From: Stichopus chloronotus
Lineage: Eukaryota > Echinodermata > Holothuroidea > Aspidochirotida > Stichopodidae
Direction: 5' to 3'
DNA length: 64,000 nucleotides
Assembly (NCBI GenBank): GCA_021234535.1
Contig: CM037832.1
Span: 2,238,359 to 2,302,358 of the forward strand
Shown here: positions 1 through 12,500 of the stretch, piece after piece
How the letters are laid out: every line of letters starts with the position of its first letter
Position numbering within the stretch: the first letter of the stretch is position 1
The notes under the pieces: generated by a model
The model's database searches: none
What the model saw: only the letters and a program-made list of their open reading frames with translations
What the model was told of the DNA's origin: nothing
Program-made: the position numbers and the translations under genes

Positions 1-366
1 TCTACTTCATTTAATCCTGGAGGGAACTTATCAAGAGAGCATACCGAGTGGGGCGAGTCATTAAGTTCACGACTTAAACGCCACATGTTATTCATTACTC
101 AAGCATTAAACAAAGTACTATTAATGAAGTTGGATTAAAGTTGCAGCTGCCCCTTTCGAAATTTCACAAAATTTCCCCTGTTGGTTTTAGAAAAACGATA
201 ATTGCAAAAGATAATTCATCTATACCACTATAAAATAACGAAATAAACTGTAAATGGCGTGGATCATACTACTAGTACAGTTTCATTTTCATTGTTCATT
301 GTGATACCAGGAGAATCAATTGGCCTATATAAGATGTTGGTACCTGTCTTTTTTCCATGAAATAAG

Positions 367-544
367 GTTTATGACGGGATCGACAGCGTCACCACCGCTT
401 TACTTCTCCAGCCATCTTGCGGATCGTCGATCCCGTGGCCAGCTCATCCGACTACTCTTCTCTCGTCTGGGAGTATCATGACGTTAGTGTTCAGAAGTGA
501 CAGTTCAGATAGTTCATCTGGCTTTAGAGCTACCTACAACCAAG
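367..544 (+). CDS. Gene A exon: C-terminal half of CUB domain
   Basis: Follows acceptor ATAAG|GTTTATG and ends at donor CAAG|GTAGGA; phase 0 in, phase 1 out, 178 nt as in genes B and C. It encodes VYDGIDSV, the fourth CUB cysteine (PSCGSS) and the closing strand [18 protein letters not shown]. The Asp in FRSD matches a calcium ligand of calcium-binding CUB domains. The preceding exon, with cysteines 1-3, is outside the window. Confidence 0.92.
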
Positions 545-3500
545 GTAGGATGATATCAATATAGACACACGAGCAAACAGAAATAGGGTAGCACTCTTGA
601 AGAAGAGAGTTTTTCCGAGGTACATGATTATTAAATGAGGTGTATGTACATATTGCTTTTCCACGTTTTCCACGGGCACAGGCAATGAATGTTCCAATTA
701 AATGACCATAGCACTATGGACTAAACCATTCAATTTTGTGGTGCAGAACTTGCCCAAGTATCATATTTTTTTCTTGACAGTCCCACCACGCGAGGAGTCT
801 ATATTTGCTGCGGACGCCACCAACGGTAAAATCTATAAGCAGAACCGATTTGGACATAACTTTGTAGAAATACCATTCCCTGGTCTAGTACGACCAGTCG
901 CCATAGATTATGACCCTGTAGATGAGAAAATTTACATCACAGACGTATTGACAAAAAGAATTGGAAGAGTTAACCTACATGGTTCAGGACAAGAGACGAT
1001 TGCCTCACTCCTGGTTTCAGGTTAGTTGACAAATGTGTACAAGAACGCTTTACCCAAGAAAAGAAATGTTTAAATTCCAACACTTTGATGAAAGGTGTGA
1101 GGTATGATTGTCACAGTGGCTTCTTAATGCTACTTTAACATTTCAGTTGATTAGAGGTAAAACTCCTCCTGAATAGACCAGATTAGTTGAAAAATTGTTT
1201 TTTGAGATTATCTGTCAGAAACCTTTTTTTACAAGAACAAAACTGATCTATTTTTAAACCGTGTCTCAAATTCCCTACTAATAGGACCGCTTTCCTGTCA
1301 AGATTCCCCAAGTGTAATACCTAAACAATATATTCTCCCCATAGTTTGTGCAAACAAAGAGAATAAAGTGGCTTCTTAAAAGCCTCAAGTCCTGAAACTG
1401 AAATTTTACTTATCCATCGGCATATGGTAGCTTCTTTCGTTCCAATTGTATGAAACTTTTGAAGCGTCATCTTCCGATTTCGTCGACTTAATTTTTCATG
1501 GTTGGATGTTATATTTGCGTCTCATTGTAAATGGTACAGATTGTCTATAGAGCTGCACCATGTTAAATACCACTTGATAACTATTATCCGTTATGTTTTT
1601 TGGGTCATCCGAGTAGCCACCTGTGCCTGGACATAAATTTTTAAATGTTTGGACCTATATCATTTTCGTGTTTTGTAATTCTTTTAAAAACAGTTTTGAT
1701 AACCCTTTACGTAAAGGGGACAACTCCGACATGCTTACAGAGTTAAATTTGACAAAATTACTCACATCTGAGTTGTGCACTATTACATTTGAGACCCTAT
1801 CTCTTATGAATCTTCATCTTCAGTACCAGACGGACTTGCCGTTGACTCCGTATCTAGGCTAGTATACTGGACAGATGTAGGCACAGGATCATATCCGACG
1901 GTCAGCGTTGCAAGATTGGATGGGTCTTTTAGACGGATACTGGTGAAGACAGACATTCAATCACCGCGTGATATCGTGGTACAGCCGAATCAAGGGTATG
2001 AAGTTATATGGCATAGAGACGTAATACACTAAGAGTGTAACCAGGGACCGAGTGGCTTCACGCCTTGAATTTTATTGCCGATTTTGCTCAAGCGATGTGT
2101 GATGTGTATTCAAAGATTGACATTTTAGGAAAGAATGGATTCATTTAGTAATTTTAAAGAAAATTCCTCTGGTCATAGTTGGAGATCGTTGGCAGCAATT
2201 CATTATTTAAGAGGCAATGTTATTTCGAAGACGACAGATGCACGCCACAAACGCAATATGCAACCCGAGGCCTCCCCAGACAATACGGTCCATTAATTAC
2301 CCACGATCAATTAAAGTATCAAGTTTGAAAGTTGGGATTGGTTGCTTTTGTGTCACATTGAGAACACTGTAGACCTTTGACATCTCGCCATAAATTTATT
2401 TTCACCTTCTTAAGAAGAACCTCAATTTACCTTATCACAGCAAAAGACTTTTCAGGTTTGAAGGAGCACCAAATCTTCAAAGCCTTTTTAACCCCTTTTT
2501 CCTAGTGAGGGGGTTCACGCAGAAGTAGCTTAACTAGAGGACTCTGTGAAAAAGAGTTCAAGATTGGACGTCGGCAAAACTTCCAAATTCATATCAGACT
2601 GTGAGAGTGCAACATGCAATATTAAACTTATCCTGAATGATTATTGATGGTGCAAACGTCCCCATCGAATCTAGCCATGTTCAAAATCTGGATGTGATGA
2701 TTGAAAGTGTCTGCTCGTCGAGTATCAACAAATCTGGCAACTGGTACTTTATTAATATCAAAAGATGCTCACTATTGACAAATCTAAACTTGTCATCCAT
2801 GCACTCGTAACCTCTAGACTTGACTTATGCAACTCCCTTCTACTTGGAGTAAACACGATTTTCTTTTTATAAACTTCAGACTGTCGTGTGATCCACTGCT
2901 CGAATAACACAAACGAAAATTATACCCATTTCATCACAAGTGGATAAATTCTACTGGCTTTCATTAAACAACGCATCAATTCCAATTTCTTATCATGGGC
3001 TGCAAAGATCTTTACAACCTTAAGCTTGCTCTTATTTACATATCTGATTAACTCACAGTACATCATCGCATTCATCTCAGCAGACAACGTAACTTAGCGT
3101 TACATAAATTGTAACGGCATTGTTTGGTTGATTGCTGCTGTTGCTATTAATTGATGTATCAATCTCGTGGTTCCCATTTACTCACCCAACATTTAATTTA
3201 TGCTGACTTCATTTTTTTTCGTATGATACAGTCTATCATAAATAACAATCAAATATGAAGATTTAACTCTCTGAAACAAGAAGGGTCTACTGTGCTATCT
3301 TGCATACACGTAAGGTCACTGTATACACTCACTACCGTCAGTCATGAACGGAATGAGAGCACCAGGGACATGTGTTCCGAGCCCTGACATTTTGGCAGAC
3401 CCACAGTTAGAGAATCCAACAAGTAACAAAACTGCTGTACTTTTAATCCACAACCTTTAATTCTAAGTTATATCCCGATGTAGACAATACAGACATTTCA

Positions 3501-6500
3501 CGCCAAATGATCAATAACTTAACTAGGGTGATAATTATAAAATATAGTCTACTTGAGATTGCCTCGTGGGGGTTTACGTATGGAAAAGGAAGAATATATC
3601 TACGGCAAGCATGTGGGCATTAGCGTGATAAGGACTGCATATGTTACCCTGACGAGATCAAGTAAGTTCTACTACCTGCGACCTCATGTTAGTGTCAACT
3701 TTATGATTTCCTTAGATTTTCTGTTTTAATCGACTGGACCCAGAGGTGTGCCGACTACACACGGCATTTCACAGAAGCAATGCATACGAAGTTTGGAAAA
3801 TGGAATAAGGCAGTGGGGATTGATATGTCATACACGTAATCTCATATAAGTATTATCCAAGTTATCCGCATTGTTCTTAGCTGCTATTTTGTTGAAGACT
3901 GCCCTGAAGAACTGTTAATATGGCGAGACGGTTTGTATAAGAAAAGAAAAACAAACTGTCCGTTTGAGTGCATACATACCTTGGGTGTTAAGTACTATGT
4001 CAAATGTTTCTGGTGTCGTCACTGCTTCAGAGCCCTCAAAACCAGTTTCTTCGAAGATACCATTATCATCAAGAGATTAAATACACATCGCCATTTTAAT
4101 TTCACAATGGTGATGCCCACTACAACGATACAAAAAAAAAAGAGTTATAACAAAGTTCGAAGGTATTGAACCTGTCAGACATATTTCTGTTTGCTAGGTA
4201 CGTATATTGGTCTGACTGGGGATTCGTGGCAAAGATAGAAAGGATGAACGGAGATGGAACGAACAGAATAGTTTTGGTCAACTCTGGGCTTGCATGGCCA
4301 AATGGAATCGCCATTGATACGGCCGGTCAGTATTCACTACGTATGCGTTACACTCTCTGGTAAAGTAGCTTATGTCACACTTTTTCCAAAGAAATGACGT
4401 AGTTACTTGATCATACTTTAGAATGGTCGAAGTTTGTCAAATATTATCATTGTTGTTGCACCTAGTTGTAATCTGAATAGGGATGTCTGCTTGGTTGACT
4501 TAGGACTTTCTGCCATTTCGTTACAAGGATTGCTAAGCGGATATTACTACAAGTAGATACTTGGTATCTAGTATGCTTGGTACTTGAAAAAATGCTCGGT
4601 ACTACTAAATGCATACGACTGTTCGTACGAACTCAAGGTACTAGTTATATTCTAAATATGGACAGAGTCAATCTGTTTGTACATGGCAGATTCCTAATAA
4701 GTTTTTCACTAATTTCTAAAATCGGAGTTCGCCTTACATAGAATCACATATATCTATGGTTTGACATTATGTACATCTGTGGGGATATTTTTCTGCAACT
4801 GCCTGTTGCACTGTGTCTTCTTAGTCAGAGAGAGGTTAACGGACCTCCAAAGGAGCTTTAACAGTCATACCTTTGATTTGAACATTTTCCAATGGTTTGT
4901 ATGAAATCACGTGACGTCTTCTTTGTCCAGCCAAATAACGTGGAATAATTTTTAGATCTTTCTGATGGCATTGGAATAACATGTTCTTCTCCATGTATAA
5001 TAAACGGTGTCACTTGCCAAATATATGATTGGATTAAACTTGTGAAGTCTCTGTTGATTCGTTGTCTAACACATTTTTATCTCATTGCCCTATAGGGGCT
5101 AGATGAGATATTGCAGTCACTTGGCTAGTGGAGCTTTATATTGTACTGTGTACCCATGGAAGAATGGTTGCCATGGAAACGCTTGGAGTGGATGAGTAGT
5201 TGTGATGGTAAATTGACTAAAATTTGCTGATTTTTTTAGAAAAAAGTCTATTTTGCCCCCAAATTGCTATTTTCAGCATATCTTGAGAAGTATTTGAGCA
5301 CTTAATGCAAAATTTTGCAAAAACTGATATGAGAATGAAATATTCAAGGTATATCACTTTTGTAGTAATGAGAGTGAACTTTGCTGATTTTTGAGGGAAA
5401 AAAAGCCAATTTTTCCCGAAAATTATATATTTTCACCAGGTAGTAAACTTTATTGGGCAGACGCATATTTCGACAAAATTGAGAGGAGTAACTTGGATGG
5501 CACTTCAAGAGAATTAATCAAAGAGTTTGATGTCAGTGTTCATCCTTTTGGATTAATACATCGCGACAATGCCCTCTTCTGGACTGACTGGGTTTCTGAA
5601 GGAATCGATGTGGCTGACAGAGACATTCAATCAGAACCTTCGACCTTGCATGTAGCCGGTGTACCTACTCGCTTTCACGGTCTTGCCTTTCATTCAACAG
5701 ATGATCCTCTCATAGGTAAGAATATAGTCCTCATTTTGTTATAAACTAAAATAGATATGTTATACCTTTAGGTCGTCGTCATCATCATCATCATCATCAT
5801 CCTTCATATATCCTTCGAAATAGTGAATGATTTTAACCATTAAAGAGATTTCGTGTTTCCCCAAAACACAGGAGACAGGTCTTTCATCCTGACCACACTC
5901 GTTGATGCCCCCTCATTCATTTCCCAGCCCTAGTTAGAAAACAAAAATCTATCTACATCCCCTGCCACGTACATTGAGTCTCTTGACCTTCTTGAAAGCA
6001 ATACCTGTGACTCCAATGCCCAGTGAACAAGGTTGGGAGTTAAAATGTGTTCACCGCCATTTAATTGTGCTCTGAGATTACCCATCAACCCATCTGATAT
6101 GCATTGCCATTTCCCTAGATTTACTTTTTTAGATATTAGCAAAAGAATCGAAGACATAATATCTCTATTTCAATACTGGGCACATGCATCTTAGAGCCCA
6201 AAGGGAGGACAAACCCTAACCATTACGGTATGTCTGAATGTCACGTCATGCGCTATCATGCAGAAAGGGCTTCTCGAGACATGATTTCACCATATTACAC
6301 AAATTCTGTCAGGACTAAGGCCTTCCTCGTGGCTTGTGCAAATAAGTGAACATTTGTACAAGCGAATATTGGTACAAATCTGGTTATGAAAATACACCCC
6401 TTTACTGGCTACAAGGTTCGAATGAACTTCATCCGTACTTTCACTTTCCACACATCATTTGTTTCAGTTGTAAACGATTGTTCCTTCCGTGGACAAATGG

Positions 6501-9500
6501 GAGGATGTGAAGAGCTTTGTGTAGCAGTACCATCGGGGACGTCCTGTGTTGCTGGTAAGTTTGTGGAATCTTCAGAGCGCCGGACTGGTCGTTCTGTCAT
6601 ATTTCTCTTACTTTTCAAAGTACATTGCAGTCCGGTTGTGCAGAGCTGACCATGGTTAAAGTTATGATAAACATGAACAGGAAGGTCAAAGTACTATCAG
6701 GTGATATGAATTGAGGGAGGTGATAATAGTTTTCAGGGTAGAGATTGGCTATTGACAACCAAACTCAAACATAAATTGTCTTTGGTTTGCGGACGTCATC
6801 AGTTCCACTGTATATCATAGATTTATCTTCTTCTGGACACTGTTATGTAAGCTTTCGGGTCATAATATTGGTAATAATATGAATAATGTGTATATTATCG
6901 ATACACGATGCTACTTTCACAATTTCACTTTGGGCCGAGATGGTAAAATTCAATAAGAAAGAAAAATAGATATCAACTCCTATGCATTTCGAATCCTATA
7001 AATTTTAAAAGGAAAAGAACCTGGTGTAAGTAATACTTTATGTTCATAAAGTATTAACAAAAAAAAAATGAATGATGAAAATTTAACAGAAGGAAACGAT
7101 GTACCCACAGCAAACACAGTGTAAATCAATGTCGGCACCAGTGACAGCTCTGTTTCATCTTCCCGCGGCTCTATAAAGTGGCCTCATTCATGACTTACAT
7201 GGTAGTTAGAATTGCGAGAACGCTTCTAAGCGGAGTGCCACCATCAGTTGGCGCAGATGCTGACATTAAAATTTTGAATAAAGATACCCAATAAATTGCA
7301 TAAATCGCCTTCCAGGACTCCACATATGCCTTTTCACTCTTCCGACAGCCCCCCCTCCCCCCATACAAGAATCGCTGCCTGGGTTGATAGCAACACACTT
7401 AAGAGAACCTGAATTTAAACTGTCAGACCTGCGGCTACTTATTCGTTAAGGCTCTACGTATCATAATGAGTTGACAGATTCACGTCTTCTGAGATTTTTT
7501 AAGCACGTGGAACTTATCACGAGTTTCTTTATCCACGTAGATTCCATCTCTTTTCCTACTAATGTAAAATGCAAAATGGTAGTGAATAAATTGATTAATT
7601 TCTTAACTGCAAGTTACCACTTCTAGGTAGTATTGCAATATTATTAAGAGTAGCTGAGTTAATGTTTGCAGGAACCGATGGTTTGCGGGGTGAGGGGTCC
7701 CTTTTTAAAAAATGTTGAATTTTTTTCCCAAAATCATAAAACTGTCCAAAGCCCTATCCACTTAGTACACTAAGCCTATGTGATGTGTCAGTGAAATTTT
7801 GTTCCTTATTTTTGACTTTAAAATATTAACACTCCCCTGAAGATTTACTTAATTCTGTTTCCCTAGAATTTTGCCACCGTGATAATATTATGACTCAGAA
7901 GGACCACAGTATAACGGTAGGCCAAATTCAGACATTACTAGAGGATTAGCTTCTGTGGTTTTCTTATGGGTGCCAATGCTGTCGCGACCGGGATGTTAGG
8001 GTAGGGGTGTCTCACCCCTAAAATCTGTCAACACGACAATAGTAGGAAAATATGGAACACCAGTTGTATTTTTTTATATCTCAGTCTAGAACATTTAATA
8101 ACATAGAAAGATGCCTAGTATTGCATCAAATTGTGCCAAAGTTTACCTGGTAATTGACAAAAATCTCAATAAATTTTTTTATCAGTTGGAATTTCTCATT
8201 TTGAAGTGTAGAAGAGATGGTAGTTGAAAATTTGTCAAAAACCAGTGCTATCGTTAAAAAGTAAAAGTTATTGAATTAACTTTTCTGGAAATGACAATAG
8301 CATAAATATTCTAGATAAGATCAGTCCAACTTATTACCATTTTCCCATAAAATGCTTTTATCTTTAATTGAGAAATTGCAGACATAAGATCCTATTTGAA
8401 GGCTGGGTGCATGCAGCTCAAGTACACAGGGGAAGTGGCGTTTCCTACGATCTGGGAACTCTTGAAAAGCCAATTTCTTTTCACGCCCCGTGTTCCACTT
8501 AGATAGCAACCCCACTAGTTAGTAACAAGCATAATTAGTTCAAACAATCTCTTGGCACCGGTGCGCAAAATGTGATAAACAGAAATTATTTGTCAAAACT
8601 AAAATAAAGTAAAAAAGGACGCCCAGCCTTATTATGATCCTTGCATCACCTTATAAAAACTGATTTGTATCATCAATTCTAATAAATTGATTTTTCCTGT
8701 CGCACGAATTTATTAATTGCAGACATGATATTCCTTTTTCAAGGCTGCGTACATGCAATACACCCTGAAAGCGTCGTTTCCTGCCATATCGAGGTTTTGA
8801 AAAGCCACAATTTCTTGTACGCTGGGCGTCGACCAATGGGGGCTCCGTTTAGATGCTGATAACGCTTATTAGTCACAAACATTATCCAGACAATCTCTGC
8901 ACCGCCCAAAAAAAATTAAGTGTCGGTGTTCCTTTGTGATAGACACAAGTATTTGTCAAGTTCTCAAAGAAACCTAGGCAGAGTTGTGGGCCGAGGTGCG
9001 AGGGCAGGACCAGGTGAAAAAATCTAAATTACCCAGAAAACTTTAAGATTATCTAGCCCAGCAAGATGAAAAAGTAAAATAGGAATTCCTGAACATGTAT
9101 TCCATTCAAATCTGGCATCAAATGTATCAAAATTTTGAATCCAGCCCACAGTAAGTTAGCAAACATTTTCCAGAGTTGTCCTCCTGCCCGGTGATCCCTC
9201 TCCCAAGATCAGTCTTTTATACAAATCACTATGACATGGGCAGACCTGTGGACAGATGTGAAAGGACTGTGACAGGTGGAAAGATATATCAATTCCCTGA
9301 AAAGGTTTTGGAATAAATAATTCACTCAGAAAGATCATGAAACCAAATCATTGCCTAAAAACAACTCCTGAAGATATATTCAATTTCAATCTAGCAACAA
9401 TATGGCACCATTTTGCATCCAGCAAACCCTTCGTTAGCAAAAAAATTTCCAGATGGGAGGAGAGACGAGGGACTGATCTCGGGAGAGGAAATCAGCCATC

Positions 9501-12500
9501 GTCCTGCTGCCCCTTCCCCCAAATCCTGAATCCGCCACTGGTTTGGACAGTGCAGTACAGAATAAATAATCAACACTTTTTCTCAATCACTATAGTCACG
9601 TTCTGTGAATGCTTGTCGAGTAAATGCCCCAATAAGACAAATAAAAAATAATAATTTCACACAGTATATTACAAATAACTAAGTGTCACTGCTAAAGAGT
9701 CAAGTGAGCGTAGGCCAACATATTATGCAGTTAGATCTGGAATTCAGTCTCATCTGTCCCCAAACCCCAGAAACAGAGAAAAGAAACTAAACTTCGTCCA
9801 GTATTGGTATGCAGGGTACAGTCAAGGCATACCTTTATTGGATTGCTCAGGTTAATACTGCAGGTTTTCATTTTGTCAATTACAACGACTGATACGGATT
9901 TACGGGTTTTACAGTGTATGTTTATCTGTAAAACCCAATTTGAATACTGCAACCACCACTAAGAGGTTAAGTATTGCTAGTGCATAAAAAAAAAAAAAAA
10001 CTGACATAATAATTTAGTCTTACTTTGTCATGAAGAATGCAGTTTCAATTAATGTTTTTCTTACGTAACATATGCTTTATCGATTCTGCTTCCACAGTGT
10101 TGCCTACTTTTCGTAACTGTCCAAACGATATGATCATCTCGACGAGGGTGGTCACTCCCGTTAGTTGGACGGAACCTACGGTTTATTCGCCATCCGGTGT
10201 GCAAGTCACTGTTACGTCATCACATCCGTCCAGCAATCTGAACGTCTCCCCTAATGACGGCACAATCCAGGTTACATATTCAGCTATTGATGAGCTTGGA
10301 AACTCTGCGATGGAATGTGCCTTTAATATCTTTGTTTCATGTAAGAGTGAATATTTCCATCTAGATTACATGGTTGCCGAATTCAGTGCATAAGCGAGAA
10401 AACTGTCAAATTTAATTATGAATTTTCTGTGACAGTGATGACAGTATGCGACAATGTGACAGTATGTGAAGAGAGAATAAATTGTGTGATGGTATTCTAT
10501 GTCTGTCGAAGATTGAATCTTGTGAGATTTTCATGTCAGAATTGATTAACTGTGTCAGTATTGGGGTGTTTTATCAAAAGGTTTACATCCATTTTTTCAA
10601 CCATGTCTTCGGATGCATTTTGAATTTAAAAATAATGGATTTTGAAAGTTACATCTCATATTGAATTGTATTTCACCCATATATCATGCTGTAAGAACTT
10701 TAGTATGTTTAACTTTGGAGCTAGTATTATGGCGATAACAGATCTTTGTTTTTCTCTGAAATCATGTTCTATTGCGGTAGGCTGTTATCTTGGAAATAAA
10801 AATGGCGAGCATAGCGAAGCCTATTGCCACTCATATCTAAGGTTTTAATCAGGTTAAACTTCATGAGAACAGCAACGCTTATGATGCCATACATTTTTTA
10901 AAATACATTTCATATAGTTGTGGATCATACGGATTGACCGCAATATCTTGAAATTCAAAATGGTTGCCGGTTAGGTCTATGCAGCACTTGCAGGGGCTAT
11001 GGGAGGTTAGAAAGCTCTTCTTATACAGAAACAGTAATTTTTAATACATGGAAATTAGCAATCATCAATATTCCACACAGTGTTGTATGTTGTTAAGCTT
11101 TTCTAGAACTTGAAACAATGTTTCCTAAGCAAAACAGAAAATTTTCTTTTAAAACAAATTAAAACAACTCCTTCAGTGAGGGTGTTTCCCAAAACTACCA
11201 GTGACATGGGTGTCGATTTGAGAGAATAGGACAGTAACCATTTCAACTGCTCCATTTCGTAGAACCTGAAATTCAAAAATGAAAAATATTCCATTCTCAG
11301 AGGAAGTGTCACATCAAAAGATGTGCTATCAAAAGTAAAAAGAAAAGATGAAATCCATGAGGATAGAGAGACGGTGGAAGTCCCAAATTTCATGCAATAT
11401 GGGAAAGATTTTTGCGATACGCTGCACGTCAACCGATGGTGCCCGCCACACTTAACTGGATTTAAGACAAAGTATACGGCCAGGATGATGTTCTGCTCTG
11501 CATTTCCCCCGTTTCATTTCTTTGCCCTAAGCCCCACCTAACCATGATAAAAAAGTCAGGTTATACTACTGTTACGAGGGAAACTTTGTCGATATTTTTC
11601 CTTAATTTCAAAATCAAATCGACTCCCCATTGCCATCATAATTTTGGTATGTGTTACAGCAATAAGGGAGAATAGAAAGCAGTGTAATGAAACAGGCAAG
11701 TTATATATGTTTACAAAATAAAGTCTACGATATCTCTGGTGCTTGCTTGCAGAAATGCCAGCACACTTTGTGTGTGTTCTAGTTTTATCTTGTCAAAATT
11801 AAAAAAAAAAAAAAAAATTGTTTTCAATGATACCAGTGTGAAGGCGTGATTTATGGATGAAAGTTCAATAAGGTAGAAGTACTTATGTGCCAAATGAATC
11901 GTTGACCTTACGTTATGATGTTTAAACTGAGATGTGAGTGTATACCTTAGGCTGCCAAAATGTCACCAAATGTGGTTATTTCCAGATCCTGACGAGGTCC
12001 CACCTGTAATCTCGGACTGTCCATCCAATATTCAGAGAGAAGTTTCATTCCGAAATGGCCTCGTCAACGTGACTTGGCCGGAGCCAAAAGTGGTCGATGA
12101 TTCAGGGACGGTCACGCTCACATTTCAGTCTCATGATCTTAATGGTGGTGTATTTCCGGTAGGTAACTCAACGGTTACCTACGTCTGGGAAGACAGGTCT
12201 GGAAATTCAGCCGATTGCAATTTTGTGGTAACTGTTTCGGGTGAGTCACAACTGTCACTGAAAACAAGCAGTTGTTACTACGAATACCTGCATGTTTGTT
12301 TAGCATGTATTTTCGTCTTTTCCAATGAGTAATCTCACAGCACGTCCTCCACGCAGAGGATATTCAGTTGAGACATTAGCAGATGGTCTCACATGGAGTT
12401 GAGGTTGGCTCAATTTCTATCTTGAGTGCCGATTTCTGATTTTTGAACTATTGTATGACGCAAACTTTATTATTTTTCATTGAACCAAAGACATTGATAT

